From positions 1 to 64,000 of the forward strand of contig JAHJQV010000062.1 in the NCBI GenBank assembly GCA_018819105.1: a stretch of 64,000 nt of DNA, in the 5' to 3' direction. Both the position numbers and the translations under genes were made by a program. The number at the start of each line of letters is the position of its first letter. Positions within the stretch are counted from its first letter, which is position 1. Of this stretch, positions 16,551 through 26,303 are shown in pieces. Under the pieces are notes generated by a model, which saw nothing but the letters and a program-made list of their open reading frames with translations, did no database searches and was not told the origin of the DNA. The stretch is from Gammaproteobacteria bacterium. Lineage in GTDB: Bacteria > Pseudomonadota > Gammaproteobacteria > Xanthomonadales > Wenzhouxiangellaceae.

Positions 16551-17132
16551 TCAGGCGTAATAAGGGTTTTCGCCCTTTTCGTGCTCGGTGACGTCGCGAA
16601 CACCTGCCAGTTCCGGCAGTTTTTCGCGGAAGGTTTTCTGGATGCCTTCCTGCAGCGTCACGCTGACCATGCCGCAGCCCTGACAGCCGCCGCCGAATTT
16701 GAGCACGGCAATCTTGTCTGCGGTCACTTCCACCAGCGACACCTGGCCGCCGTGCATCGCCACCTGCGGGTTGACCTCGGTGTTGAGCAGCCACTGCACG
16801 CGCTCTTCCAGCGGCGCATCGGCACTCGGGGTCTGGCCCTTCAGGCCCGGCGCGCTGATGGTCAACTGGCCACCGGTGGGGTTGCTGATGAAATCCACGC
16901 TGGCGTTGCGCAGCCAGGGTTTGCTGGTCGGGTCAATGCTGATCTGCAGCCCGTCGAGCTCCAGCAGCACATCGTCGGCTTCGCGGTCCTCTTCGCCACA
17001 GAAGGTCAGCTCGATGTCGGCGCTGGGCATGCCCGGGTTCAACGCACGCAGGCGCAAACCAAGATTGTCGCTGCCCTGATCGTCAATCAGACCCTTAAGA
17101 TATTCGTTGGCACTGGTGGTGACTGAAATCAT
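16551..17132 (-). CDS. nfuA: Fe-S biogenesis protein NfuA
   Basis: A 193-residue protein with an N-terminal degenerate A-type scaffold domain (about 1-100, lacking the usual cysteines) and a C-terminal Nfu domain with GGGCQGCGM, whose C-x2-C holds a 4Fe-4S cluster between two subunits. It delivers clusters to apo-proteins and is important under oxidative stress or iron shortage. Its ATG overlaps the stop of the upstream esterase gene (ATGA), so the two are translationally coupled. Confidence 0.95.
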   Translation of the reverse strand: MISVTTSANEYLKGLIDDQGSDNLGLRLRALNPGMPSADIELTFCGEEDREADDVLLELDGLQISIDPTSKPWLRNASVDFISNPTGGQLTISAPGLKGQTPSADAPLEERVQWLLNTEVNPQVAMHGGQVSLVEVTADKIAVLKFGGGCQGCGMVSVTLQEGIQKTFREKLPELAGVRDVTEHEKGENPYYA

Positions 17133-18184
17133 GTTAGATCCGTAGGCATTGTTGGGTTGAGACCATGATACAGGTATGGCAGGGATGCATCCAGACGCCA
17201 GTCCATACCCGAGTGATTGCCGTCGAATTCTTCATAATGATGGTCAATGCCGGCCTGTTCAAGCTGCTGATGCAGGCGGCGACTGCCGAACTGGATGTTG
17301 TACTGGTCAAATCTGCCGACATCCAGCCACAGTGCCTGCAACGACGCCAGTGCCTGGTGTTGCGCGCTGCGCCAGCGTGCCGGATCAAAACGCAGCCAGT
17401 TCTCCCAGGCCGACTCGATCAGCTCGCAGCTGCGCGTGACAAACGGCAGGCGCAGTCCCAGCGGCTGCTGCGGTTGCGGATCGTAACTGGCGGCCAGACA
17501 CAGCGTCATCAGGGCATGGAACTCACGGTAATCGGCCTTCTTGCGCCGCCAGAACTGGCGCACGAAACGCGGCAGATCGTAATCATAGCGTTCCAGCACC
17601 TGACAGGTCTGCGGCAGGTCCGGCAAAAACACCACATCAAAGCCCATGTCGGCGGCGTGCGCCGCGCAGGCGGCAAAGCTGCCGGGTCGGCTCATGGCCA
17701 GATGCAGCGCGCCGAAACCGCCGGAGGACTTGCCAAACACGGCGCGCTGCGACGGCCCCAGCGTGCGCAGGGTCTGATCCAGTTGCGGCAGCAGACCATC
17801 GACAATGATGTCCGCCCACGGCCCCACAGTGCTGGAGTTGACATACTGATTGCCACCCAGCGCGTTCCAGGCATTGGGAAACACGCAGATCACCGGCCCC
17901 ATGTCGCCCTGAGCCAGCAGTCGATCCAGTCGCTGTGGCAGGGTTTCGCCATGATTGCGCCAGGCCACCTGTCCCGGGCCGGCATTGGTGTAAGCGGCCA
18001 GGGCAACGAACAGCGGGTAACTGCGCTGCTCATCCTGGTGATATCCAGGAGGCAGGTAAACATCGTGCACGACCCGCTCAGACTGCCCGAGCACGTTGTT
18101 GCGCAAAGCCGGCACCTGTTGTGTGATCTGGATAAGGCTGCCTTGCGGGCAATCTCTTTGTGGCTGTAAATCGTTATAAATCAT
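17129..18184 (-). CDS. Esterase D / enterochelin-esterase-like hydrolase
   Basis: A 351-residue alpha/beta hydrolase of the PF00756 type. VYLPPGYHQD near residue 45 is the usual first strand. VFGKSSGGFGALHLA is the nucleophile elbow (Ser in G-x-S-x-G), a candidate acid lies in the DVGRFDQYN region, and FDGNHSGMDWR supplies the His. No signal peptide is visible. It is coupled by ATGA overlaps both to galU before it and nfuA after it. The physiological ester is unknown, and neither neighbour explains it. Confidence 0.85.
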   Translation of the reverse strand: MIYNDLQPQRDCPQGSLIQITQQVPALRNNVLGQSERVVHDVYLPPGYHQDEQRSYPLFVALAAYTNAGPGQVAWRNHGETLPQRLDRLLAQGDMGPVICVFPNAWNALGGNQYVNSSTVGPWADIIVDGLLPQLDQTLRTLGPSQRAVFGKSSGGFGALHLAMSRPGSFAACAAHAADMGFDVVFLPDLPQTCQVLERYDYDLPRFVRQFWRRKKADYREFHALMTLCLAASYDPQPQQPLGLRLPFVTRSCELIESAWENWLRFDPARWRSAQHQALASLQALWLDVGRFDQYNIQFGSRRLHQQLEQAGIDHHYEEFDGNHSGMDWRLDASLPYLYHGLNPTMPTDLT

Positions 18185-19095
18185 TTATCTGTGTTACTTT
18201 CTTCAAGCATTGTCTGCATCAATGGCAGCAGCGATTGACGCAAATTCGCATCGCGCATGGCCACATCCAGCGTGGCATGGACAAAACCCTCATGATGGCC
18301 GCAGTCGTGTCGGGTGCCGGCAAAACGGCAGGCATACACCGGCTGCTGCTGCAACAGCATGGCAATGGCATCGGTCAACTGGATTTCTCCACGCGCATCG
18401 GGCTTGACCTGTTCGATCAGGTCGAAAATGGCCGGCGCCAGAATATAACGTCCGACCACCCCCAGATCGCTGGGGGCCTCATCCGCCTCGGGTTTTTCCA
18501 CGATGGCGGTGACGCGGCCGACGTCGTCGGTGAAATCGTCCACTGCCACCACGCCATAGCGATGGATGTGCTGGCGCGGCACCTGCTGCACGGCAATCAC
18601 GCTGGCACCGGTGCGTTGATGAATGGCCAGCATCTGCGCCAGACAGCCCTGCCCCTGTTGCGGCAGGATCAGGTCATCGGCCAGCAACACGGCAAAGAAG
18701 CGCTCGCCGACGGCCGCCTGCGCCATCGCCACGGCATGCCCGAGACCCTGTGGCGAGTCCTGCGGAATGTAGAGCCGGCTGACATCAGCCGCCGGCAGGG
18801 TGTTGCGCACGCGGTCCAGCAAGGCATGCTTGCCGGCCCGCTGCAGACGGTCTTCCAGCTCGTAGGCGCTGTCAAAATGGTCACTGATGGTGTGTTTGGT
18901 GCGGTTGGTGATGAAGATCAGCGAGCGGCAACCTGCCTGCACCGCCTCCTCGGCCGCATACTGGATCAGCGGCTTGTCGACAATCGGGAGCATCTCCTTG
19001 GGCGTGCATTTGGTCGCCGGCAAAAAGCGAGTGCCCATGCCGGCCACCGGAAACACGGCGGGCATATCAGTGTGCTTGGTGTCGTTGTCGTGCAT
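18181..19095 (-). CDS. galU: UTP-glucose-1-phosphate uridylyltransferase
   Basis: A 304-residue nucleotidyltransferase. FPVAGMGTRFLPATKCTPKE is the nucleotide-binding signature with the catalytic Arg/Lys, and LPIVDKPLIQYAAEEA and the EKP motif (IVEKPEADEAPS) follow. It makes UDP-glucose for LPS, exopolysaccharide and osmoprotectants. It lies 5 bp after the WbpM-like gene and overlaps the esterase start, fitting a polysaccharide-precursor block. Confidence 0.95.
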   Translation of the reverse strand: MHDNDTKHTDMPAVFPVAGMGTRFLPATKCTPKEMLPIVDKPLIQYAAEEAVQAGCRSLIFITNRTKHTISDHFDSAYELEDRLQRAGKHALLDRVRNTLPAADVSRLYIPQDSPQGLGHAVAMAQAAVGERFFAVLLADDLILPQQGQGCLAQMLAIHQRTGASVIAVQQVPRQHIHRYGVVAVDDFTDDVGRVTAIVEKPEADEAPSDLGVVGRYILAPAIFDLIEQVKPDARGEIQLTDAIAMLLQQQPVYACRFAGTRHDCGHHEGFVHATLDVAMRDANLRQSLLPLMQTMLEESNTDK

Positions 19096-19100
19096 GATGG

Positions 19101-21065
19101 TCAGTCCAGCAAGAGGGGGTCACGGGTTTGTTCGCAGCGCAGCAGGCACTCCAGCATGGCCTGCAGCGATGGCTCATCGGCATCGCTTTGCAACAGCACC
19201 TCCAGCTCGTCCAGCAGGCTCGCCAGACTGGTGGCATCCGGTTGTCTTGGCATCGCCTGCATGATCATGTCATGCCGGGTGGCCACATGCTGCTCGTGCG
19301 GATGAAACAGCTCCTCGTTGAGTTTTTCACCTGGCCGCAGGCCAGTATAGACGATGGCGATGTCGGTCTCCGGCTGCTTGCCAGCCAGCCGGATCAGCTG
19401 TTCGGCCAGGTAGCGTATCGACACCGGTTCGCCCATGTCCAGCACGAAGATCTCACCGCCTTTGCCGATCACCGCCGCCTGCAGGATCAACAGCCCGGCC
19501 TCGCGCAGGCTCATGAAGTAGCGGCTGATGTCGGGGTGGGTCACGGTGACCGGCCCACCGGCACTGATCTGCTGCTTGAACAGCGGCACCACGCTGCCGG
19601 TTGAATTGAGCACATTGCCAAAGCGCACAACGATGAATTTGGTTGAACTTTTATCCGTATATTCCTGATTATTCTGCGAATAACAGTAGAGCTCAGCGAT
19701 GCGCTTGGTCGCACCCATGACGTTTTTCGCATTCACCGCCTTGTCGGTGGAAATCAGCACCATGCTGCTGGCACCATGCTCGCGGGCAGCGTCGGCCACC
19801 CGGCGGGTACCGAGAATGTTGTTGCGCATCGCCGCACGCAACTGAAATTGCAGCATCGGCAGATGCTTGTAGGCAGCGGCATGCAGCACCATCTGTGGCT
19901 GCTGATGCGCAAAGGCCTGGCGCAGGAACACCGGATCGAGTATGTCGCCAAGCAGCCAGGTGATGCGTTCGGCAGGAAAATCGGGCACCTTGTGCGCCTG
20001 CAGTTGCTGCTGCAACTGATACAGATTGAACTCGCTGTGATCGATCAGCACCAGACTGTGCGGACGCAGCCGCATGACCAGCAATGCCAGTTCGCTGCCG
20101 ATGGAGCCGCCGGCACCGGTGATCATCACCCGCTGCCCGGTAATGCCCTGCTGCAGGGATTGCCAGTCCAGTTCGATGCTGGCGCGGCCGAGCAGATCCT
20201 CCAGCGTCACCGACTTGAGCTTTTCCAGCGCACTGATGCCGCTGGCTTCGGCGGCAGTGGCCGCAGCCGTCGATGCCGCCTGCATGGTCTCGAAATCCTG
20301 CAGTCTGGGCAGGGTTTTGATGTCGATGCCGGCGTCCTCACACAGCCGCACCACCCGCTGCATCTGCTCGTTGCTGGCACCGGGCATGGCAATGATGGCC
20401 AGTTGAATGCCCATTTCCTCACTCAGCTTGGGCAGCTCATCCAGACTGCCGAGCACCCTGCTGCCATGCACCCGCGTGTCGCGCAGCACCGGATTGTCAT
20501 CCAGCAGCCCCAGCAGCAGGTAATGGGGATCGCGCTGCAACTCGCGCAACAGCACCGCGCCGGAGTGTCCGGCACCGAGAATCACCGTGCGCAGTTGCTG
20601 CTGTGCCTTGCGCTCCTGGCGGGTGGCGTCCTTCCAGCTGCGGTAGAGGATCCGGGGTGTGCCCAGAAACATCACCAGCGCCAGCGGATAGGCCAGCAGC
20701 AGCTGCGGGAAATGCCGCTGCAGATCGCTGTCAGTGAGCCACAGATACAGCGCCACCAGCACCGTCCCGGCGAGCGCGCCTTTGGCCAGGTTCCACAAAT
20801 CCGGCAGGCTGGCAAAACGCCACAGACCACGATACAGCCCGGTGTACCAGAACACCGCGCCCTGAATGCACAGGATGAGCAGCAACTCCGGCATGAACAG
20901 AGCGCGCAGTGGCAGGTCAAAGCCTTCCGAACCGGATACCGAGAGCGCCCGTGCTGCCAGCCAGCCGGCCCAGATCATGAACAGATCATGGGCAATCACC
21001 GCCAGCCGCAGATTGGCCAGCCGCGCCAGCCAGTAACGTACCATGCGTGGATGCCGCTCAGACAT
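19101..21065 (-). CDS. Membrane NDP-sugar 4,6-dehydratase (WbpM/CapD-type)
   Basis: A 654-residue protein. Four hydrophobic segments occupy about residues 10-130. Next is a CoA-binding-like Rossmann domain with GAGHSGAVLLREL, then an SDR domain with TGAGGSIGSELALL, STDKAVNAKNVMGATKR and GNVLNSTGSVVPLF. Family members convert UDP-GlcNAc to UDP-4-keto-6-deoxy sugars, the first step to QuiNAc or FucNAc in O-antigen. It sits just after a WbpL-type glycosyltransferase gene (8-bp overlap) and before galU. This is the order seen at the end of the pseudomonad O-antigen locus, but with no other O-antigen genes. Confidence 0.9.
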   Translation of the reverse strand: MSERHPRMVRYWLARLANLRLAVIAHDLFMIWAGWLAARALSVSGSEGFDLPLRALFMPELLLILCIQGAVFWYTGLYRGLWRFASLPDLWNLAKGALAGTVLVALYLWLTDSDLQRHFPQLLLAYPLALVMFLGTPRILYRSWKDATRQERKAQQQLRTVILGAGHSGAVLLRELQRDPHYLLLGLLDDNPVLRDTRVHGSRVLGSLDELPKLSEEMGIQLAIIAMPGASNEQMQRVVRLCEDAGIDIKTLPRLQDFETMQAASTAAATAAEASGISALEKLKSVTLEDLLGRASIELDWQSLQQGITGQRVMITGAGGSIGSELALLVMRLRPHSLVLIDHSEFNLYQLQQQLQAHKVPDFPAERITWLLGDILDPVFLRQAFAHQQPQMVLHAAAYKHLPMLQFQLRAAMRNNILGTRRVADAAREHGASSMVLISTDKAVNAKNVMGATKRIAELYCYSQNNQEYTDKSSTKFIVVRFGNVLNSTGSVVPLFKQQISAGGPVTVTHPDISRYFMSLREAGLLILQAAVIGKGGEIFVLDMGEPVSIRYLAEQLIRLAGKQPETDIAIVYTGLRPGEKLNEELFHPHEQHVATRHDMIMQAMPRQPDATSLASLLDELEVLLQSDADEPSLQAMLECLLRCEQTRDPLLLD

Positions 21066-22137
21066 GCTGATCAGCGCCGCGTTGTGCGGCGGTCAATGAC
21101 ACCGACGACGACCGTGTGCGCGCATGACAGCGCTGCTGCACCAGCGCCCAGCCGATGCACAGCAGCAGATAACCGAGCAGGCAGAACAACCACGACTGCG
21201 CCGGCCACTGTCGCGACAGCCACAGCAGCGGCCACACCAGCAGCACATTGAGCAGCAGATACAGCAGCCAGACCTGGGCATGCGACCAGCCGGACAGCAC
21301 CAGCTGCTGATACGCGTGGTCGGTGTGCGCCTGATACCATTTGCGCCCCCGGCTCAGGCGCAGCAGCAGTGTGGCGGTGGCATCGAGCACAAACACCGCA
21401 GGCAGCAGCATGGCCATGGCCGGATCGATGGCCTGATGCTGCAGCGCTGCCAGCAGCAGTGCAGCCAGCAGCAGCCCCAGACTGAGGCTGCCAACGTCGC
21501 CAAGAAACATGCGCGCACGCGGAAAATTCCACGGCAGAAAACCCAGCGTCAGGCTCAGCAGCAGCCAGGTCAGTGTGGCCAGGCCGGTGCTGTCCAGCAG
21601 CAGCGGATCGGCGAACAGCAGCAATCCGGCACAACAGAGGATGGTCTGGCTGGCGGCCAGCCCGTTGCTGCCATCCATGAAATTGAACAGGTTGATCAGC
21701 CACAGCACAGCCAGCACAAGCATGGCAGACAGCAGCCAGTCCGGCGCTGGCAGCCAGGCCGGCAACCAGCGTGACAGCCAGTCGTGGTCAAAGCCTGCGA
21801 CCAGCACCAGCAGCACGGCGGCGCAGGTCAGCAAAGGAAGTTTCAGCCAGGCATTCATGCCGCGCACATCGTCCAGCATGCCGGTTGCAGCCACCAGCGC
21901 CAGGGCCAGCAATAACCCGACACTGCCAATACCGCTCAGTGGCAGTTGCCACAGCACCACCAGCATGCCCAGCACGATGATCAGTCCGCCGCCACGCACC
22001 ACAGTTTGTGCATGCAGCCGGCGTTCTCCCGGCAGGTCTTCGATGGCGAGGTGGCGCAGTGCCGGCAGCAGCAGTGCACAACCCAGCCAGCTGCACAGCA
22101 TGCCGACACACGGCCATGACCACTCCGGCATGCTCAT
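21058..22137 (-). CDS. Glycosyltransferase family 4, WbpL/WecA-like initiating sugar-phosphate transferase
   Basis: About 359 residues, nearly all membrane helices. It has the polyprenyl-phosphate N-acetylhexosamine-1-phosphate transferase motifs: GMLDDVRGM, NLFNFMDGSNGLA (N-x2-N-x2-D), ARMFLGDVGS, and the H-x2-H cytoplasmic motif in QAHTDHAYQ. It should load the first sugar onto undecaprenyl phosphate for O-antigen. The ATG at 22137 overlaps the lapB stop (ATGA). Longer frames would run deep into lapB. Confidence 0.9.
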   Translation of the reverse strand: MSMPEWSWPCVGMLCSWLGCALLLPALRHLAIEDLPGERRLHAQTVVRGGGLIIVLGMLVVLWQLPLSGIGSVGLLLALALVAATGMLDDVRGMNAWLKLPLLTCAAVLLVLVAGFDHDWLSRWLPAWLPAPDWLLSAMLVLAVLWLINLFNFMDGSNGLAASQTILCCAGLLLFADPLLLDSTGLATLTWLLLSLTLGFLPWNFPRARMFLGDVGSLSLGLLLAALLLAALQHQAIDPAMAMLLPAVFVLDATATLLLRLSRGRKWYQAHTDHAYQQLVLSGWSHAQVWLLYLLLNVLLVWPLLWLSRQWPAQSWLFCLLGYLLLCIGWALVQQRCHARTRSSSVSLTAAQRGADQHV

Positions 22138-23348
22138 TCTCCCAGACTGCCGCTGACCGGCTCGGTGCTGTCCCACTGACGGCAACTCGGGCAGTGCCAG
22201 TGATGGGTCTGGCCGGCCAGGCCACAGTTGCGACACTGATAACCGTCGCGGCGCTGCAGCAGTTTCTCCAGCAGCGGCTGTAGCAGGTCAGAAATATCCT
22301 CGCTGGCAATGTCCCTGGACGACGAACTGCCGGTCGACGCGCGCAGACGCAGCAGGGCATGCATCTTGCCCACCGTGGGGTGCTGGCGCATCTGGTCATC
22401 CAGCACCTCGGCGAGCAGGTCCAGTCGATCAAGCTGCTCGCACAGCGCGAGCAGATGGATCACCGCCGAGGTATTGCTGTGCTGTTGCAGCCAGCGCTGC
22501 AGAAATTCCAGCGCCTGGGCTTCTGATCCGGTGTGTCGGTAGGCGTCAATGAGCTGATCAATGAGCAGCGGAAAACTGTCGGCATCCAGCCGCAGTGCCT
22601 GCTGATAATGCCGGATGACTTCCTCATGGTGTTCTTGCTCGGCGCTCATCTCTGCGCGCATGATGCTGATGCGGGCACACTGGCGATCGCTCTGCTCAGC
22701 CTGATCCAGCCATTTCATGGCTGCTTGCAGATTGTTCTCTGCGCGATTTTCCTCGGCCAGCTGGCAATAGAAGTGCGCGATCAGACGGCGATTGCTCTGG
22801 CCGCTGATCTTTTCATGCTGTCGCGCCACCTGGATGGCGTGCTGCCACTCTTTTTCCTGCTGGAAAATTTCCAGCAAGCGCTGCAGCGCGACGCTGGTAA
22901 GAATTTTCTGATCGGCCAGTGAGGTAAACAGCTCTTCGGCCCGGTCCAGCAGCCCGGCACGCAGATAATCCTCGCCCAGTTCCAGCGTTGCCGCCTGCCG
23001 GGTTTTCTCGCTCAGATCGGGGTTCTGGATGATGTTCTGATGGCAGCGGATGGCATTGTCCATCTCGCCGCGACGACGAAACAGGTTGCCCAGCGCCAGG
23101 TGCGTGTCCACCGTGTCCGGGGTCACATCGGCCAGTTGCAGAAACACTTCCAGCGCCTTGTCCGGTTGTTCATTGAGCAGATAATTGATGCCGCGGAAAT
23201 AGCGGTTGCCAAGCTGTGACGGCAGATTGTCGGCGGCGGGTACCAGACTGCCATTGCCGCCACCGCGTGAGCCACGCCAGGATTGCAGCAGCATGCCGAG
23301 CAGCAGCCCGGCCACCAGACCGCCAAGGCCCGGTAACAACACGTTCAT
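22134..23348 (-). CDS. lapB: LPS assembly protein B
   Basis: A 404-residue protein with one N-terminal anchor, a long series of TPR motifs (for example GNRYFRGINYLLNEQPDKA and ALGNLFRRRGEMDNAI), and a C-terminal rubredoxin-like knuckle, YQCRNCG ... HCPSC. LapB (YciM) controls LpxC turnover by FtsH and so balances LPS against phospholipid synthesis. It overlaps lapA upstream by 4 bp. Length and domain order match E. coli LapB. Confidence 0.95.
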   Translation of the reverse strand: MNVLLPGLGGLVAGLLLGMLLQSWRGSRGGGNGSLVPAADNLPSQLGNRYFRGINYLLNEQPDKALEVFLQLADVTPDTVDTHLALGNLFRRRGEMDNAIRCHQNIIQNPDLSEKTRQAATLELGEDYLRAGLLDRAEELFTSLADQKILTSVALQRLLEIFQQEKEWQHAIQVARQHEKISGQSNRRLIAHFYCQLAEENRAENNLQAAMKWLDQAEQSDRQCARISIMRAEMSAEQEHHEEVIRHYQQALRLDADSFPLLIDQLIDAYRHTGSEAQALEFLQRWLQQHSNTSAVIHLLALCEQLDRLDLLAEVLDDQMRQHPTVGKMHALLRLRASTGSSSSRDIASEDISDLLQPLLEKLLQRRDGYQCRNCGLAGQTHHWHCPSCRQWDSTEPVSGSLGE

Positions 23349-23641
23349 GTATCGATCTTGCTGGAACTGACCGTAACGTCTGTGGCTGGGGAAGCAGCAG
23401 CATTGCTGTGGCGCTTGAGCTTGCGCAACTGGTACTGCAGTGGCAACACCCGCACCACCCAGATCGATATGACACCGATCAGCACACCGGCAATCAGTGC
23501 AATGGTGAACAGCATGCCGGCCGTGGTCTGCCAGCTGACAAACACCAGGTTGAAATCCAGTTCAGCCGGATTCAGCACACCAATGGCCAGGCCGAACAGG
23601 ACAGCCAGAATGACAGCGACAAGAACGAACCAGTGATACAT
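23345..23641 (-). CDS. lapA: LPS assembly protein A (DUF1049)
   Basis: A 98-residue inner-membrane protein with two hydrophobic helices (about 3-20 and 40-65) joined by LNPAELDFNLVFVSWQTTAG, the signature of LapA/YciS. A positively charged tail follows. It acts with LapB in LPS assembly. The ATG of lapB lies within its stop codon region. Confidence 0.93.
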   Translation of the reverse strand: MYHWFVLVAVILAVLFGLAIGVLNPAELDFNLVFVSWQTTAGMLFTIALIAGVLIGVISIWVVRVLPLQYQLRKLKRHSNAAASPATDVTVSSSKIDT

Positions 23642-23902
23642 GGGCTTATTCTAACCGCTCTCAGGCGCGGATTGCATGACATGTGTCCACTGGGCACGAC
23701 GAGTGACCGGGCTGCCCGACGCCTCCTCGCAGTCAACGCTGCAGGCAACCGCTAGCGATATCCGGCCAGTCCGGATTGAGGTGATGGATCACAGCAGATA
23801 AGTTTTGCCGATCAGCTCATCCCCGATCCGGGCACAACCGTGCGGTGATCGCAAATGCCGCTGCCAGATCGCACAAACAGCGGCTGGCTGTTGCTCAATG
23901 CG
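23642..23902. other. Intergenic stretch between ihfB and lapA
   Basis: These 261 bp separate ihfB from lapA within an otherwise tightly packed run. I see no gene, clear terminator or known motif. It may hold a separate promoter for the lapAB-wbpL-wbpM-galU block. Confidence 0.4.
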
Positions 23903-24190
23903 CTACTTTTTCTTGCCCTGATCGACGCGCAGACGCAGCTCCTTGCCCGGCTTGAAGTGCGGCACATATCGGGCCGGCAGGGCAATGGCTTCGCCGGTCT
24001 TGGGGTTGCGCCCCATGCGTGGCGAACGGTAATGCAGGTTGAAACTGCCGAAACCGCGAATTTCAATGCGGTCGCCGTCAGCCATGGACTGGCTCATGGT
24101 TTCAAGAATGGTGCGAACAGCCAGATCCACATCCCCAACAGATAGATGTGACCGTTCCGCAAGATGTTCAATCAGTTCAGATTTGGTCAT
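23903..24190 (-). CDS. ihfB: Integration host factor subunit beta
   Basis: A 95-residue HU/IHF-fold protein starting [29 protein letters not shown] and the DNA-intercalating arm [23 protein letters not shown] are diagnostic for IhfB. With IhfA it bends DNA in recombination, replication and transcription. I start it at ATG 24190 rather than at the earlier in-frame codon 24223, because the family begins at MTKSEL. It follows rpsA as in most gammaproteobacteria. Confidence 0.95.
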   Translation of the reverse strand: MTKSELIEHLAERSHLSVGDVDLAVRTILETMSQSMADGDRIEIRGFGSFNLHYRSPRMGRNPKTGEAIALPARYVPHFKPGKELRLRVDQGKKK

Positions 24191-24211
24191 GGTCTCCCCG
24201 ACAGCAAAGTC

Positions 24212-24235
24212 GGGCCGGCACAAGGGTGCCGGCCC
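24212..24235 (-). terminator. Strong hairpin between rpsA and ihfB (possible attenuator)
   Basis: GGGCCGGCAC-AAGG-GTGCCGGCCC is a perfect 10-bp GC-rich stem, 21 bp ahead of the ihfB start codon and 94 bp after rpsA. On the minus strand it is followed only by GACTTTG, so it lacks a full T-run. It may partly terminate rpsA transcription or protect the upstream mRNA 3' end. Confidence 0.5.
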
Positions 24236-24328
24236 ATCGTTTCAGACCAACCGTCACGGACAAGGCCGATGACAACATTGTCCGCGATGCTGGTCACATT
24301 ATTTCGATGCAGGCGCTGCCCTCAGGCA

Positions 24329-26002
24329 TCACTTGCGATCGAGTTTCTCCCGCAACAGATCACCCAGCGTGGTGGCGCCTGGAGCCTCGGATGAATCCTT
24401 GTACTCCTCCAGTGCTTCTGCCAGCTGATCTTCTTCCATCGCACGTATGGACAACTGCAGGGTGCGATTCTTGCGATCCAGGCCCACATACTTGGCTTCG
24501 ATCTGATCGCCTTCCTTCAGTTCCTTGGTTGCATCCTCGACCCGATCGGCCTTGATGTCGGAGGCACGCAGCCAGCCTTCCACACCATCGGACAGTTCGA
24601 TCTGGGCACCTTTGGGATTGACCGAGATGACCTTGCCGGTGACGGTGGAACCGCGTGGATGATCGGCCATGAAGCTGCCGAACGGATCCTGCTCCAGCTG
24701 TTTCAGGCCCAGCGAGATGCGCTCACGCTCGGGATCCACAGCCAGCACCACCGCTTCCAGTTCCTCACCTTTACGGAAGTCGCGCAGCACTTCTTCGCCA
24801 CCTTCCTGCCAGGTCACATCGGACATGTGGATGAGGCCATCGATGTCGCCTTCCAGACCGATGAAGATACCGAAATCGGTGATCGACTTGATCGCACCCT
24901 TGACCTTGTCGCCCTTGCTGTACATGGCAGCAAATGCTTCCCAGGGGTTAGGCTGACACTGTTTGATGCCCAGCGAGATGCGGCGGCGCTCTTCGTCGAC
25001 TTCCAGTACCATAACTTCGGTTTCGTCACCGATGTGCACAACCTTGGCCGGATTGACGTTCTTGTTGGTCCAGTCCATTTCAGACACATGCACCAGACCT
25101 TCCACGCCATCCTCGATCTCGACAAAGCAGCCGTAGTCGGTGATGTTGGTGACCTTGCCAAAAATGCGGCTGCCGGCCGGGTAGCGGCGGGAAATGTTGT
25201 CCCACGGATCTTCACCCAGCTGCTTCAGGCCCAGGGAAACGCGGTTGCGCTCGCGGTCGAATCTGAGTACACGGACTTCCAGTTCCTGGCCGACTTCGAC
25301 AATTTCAGACGGATGACGCACCCGCTTCCAGGCCATGTCGGTGATGTGCAGCAGACCGTCGATGCCACCGAGATCCAGAAACGCACCATAATCGGTGAGG
25401 TTCTTGACGATACCCTTGAGTACCGCGCCCTCTTCCAGATTCTCCAGCAGTTCCTCACGCTCGGCGCTGTATTCGGACTCGACCACCGCACGGCGCGAAA
25501 CCACCAGATTGTTGCGCGAGCGATCCAGTTTGATGATCTTGAAATCCAGATCCTTGCCTTCCAGGTATGCCGAATCGCGCACCGGACGCACATCCACCAG
25601 AGAACCTGGCAGGAACGCGCGGATGCCTTCGATTTCAACCGTGAAACCACCCTTGACCTTGCCACTGATGTAGCCGGAGATGGTTTCGTCGCTGGACTGG
25701 ATATTTTCCAGGTTGTCCCAGACCCGGGAGCGCTTGGCTTTTTCGCGCGACAGGCGGGTCAGGCCGGTGCCATCTTCAACAGCATCCAGAGACACTTCAA
25801 CGTCATCACCGATTTCACATTCGATTTCGCCGTGAGAATCCTGGAATTCCTCCACCGGGAGGACGCCTTCGGTTTTCAGTCCGGCATTGACGATGACATT
25901 GTTGTTGCGGATGTCGACAACCCGGGCCATGATGATGCTGCCGGGCTTGAGGTTTTGAGCTGCTATGCTTTGTTCAAACAGTTCTGCGAAACTTTCAGTC
26001 AT
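24329..26002 (-). CDS. rpsA: 30S ribosomal protein S1
   Basis: A 557-residue protein, the same length as E. coli S1, with six S1 OB-fold repeats. Examples are G-x-V-K-G-G-F-T-V near the second, [27 protein letters not shown] and [13 protein letters not shown]. It starts [12 protein letters not shown] at 26002; in-frame codons upstream (to 26068) are not used by relatives. S1 brings mRNA to the 30S subunit. Its own leader is usually the site of autoregulation. About 300 bp of non-coding sequence precede it. Confidence 0.97.
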   Translation of the reverse strand: MTESFAELFEQSIAAQNLKPGSIIMARVVDIRNNNVIVNAGLKTEGVLPVEEFQDSHGEIECEIGDDVEVSLDAVEDGTGLTRLSREKAKRSRVWDNLENIQSSDETISGYISGKVKGGFTVEIEGIRAFLPGSLVDVRPVRDSAYLEGKDLDFKIIKLDRSRNNLVVSRRAVVESEYSAEREELLENLEEGAVLKGIVKNLTDYGAFLDLGGIDGLLHITDMAWKRVRHPSEIVEVGQELEVRVLRFDRERNRVSLGLKQLGEDPWDNISRRYPAGSRIFGKVTNITDYGCFVEIEDGVEGLVHVSEMDWTNKNVNPAKVVHIGDETEVMVLEVDEERRRISLGIKQCQPNPWEAFAAMYSKGDKVKGAIKSITDFGIFIGLEGDIDGLIHMSDVTWQEGGEEVLRDFRKGEELEAVVLAVDPERERISLGLKQLEQDPFGSFMADHPRGSTVTGKVISVNPKGAQIELSDGVEGWLRASDIKADRVEDATKELKEGDQIEAKYVGLDRKNRTLQLSIRAMEEDQLAEALEEYKDSSEAPGATTLGDLLREKLDRK

Positions 26003-26303
26003 TGAGTTAAGATCCGGTGCTCGTGGCATGATCACAGTCAGGGTCTGACTGCTAGCAGTGCCGAACACCCCTGGTTAGGGTCATTGCTGACCGGTTAAAA
26101 AAACACCTCCGCAACACATCTGCTGTGTCACAGCGGCACGAATCAATTGTCTACCATGCCGATCGCCCATACCGATCGCTCATGTCGATCACTATGTCGC
26201 TTCACGGCACAGGTGATCTGCACGTCATCAACGCGACCATGATCGACCATGGCTGAGCCACGCACTTGCCCTATACCTTATTGCCAGCAACAGCCTATTA
26301 CCA
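26003..26303. promoter_or_regulatory. rpsA upstream region
   Basis: This gap lies between cmk and rpsA. It holds a T-run (26098-26104 read on the minus strand) and three tandem 13-bp units further upstream (26154-26192). Such a long gap ahead of rpsA fits a promoter plus an S1-controlled leader. I cannot place -35 and -10 boxes with confidence. Confidence 0.4.
26154..26192. repeat. Three tandem 13-bp units upstream of rpsA
   Basis: The units CCATGCCGATCGC, CCATACCGATCGC and TCATGTCGATCAC follow one another without gaps. Each holds the CGATCG/CGATCA core. They could be repeated protein-binding sites or simply a slippage product. Confidence 0.5.
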
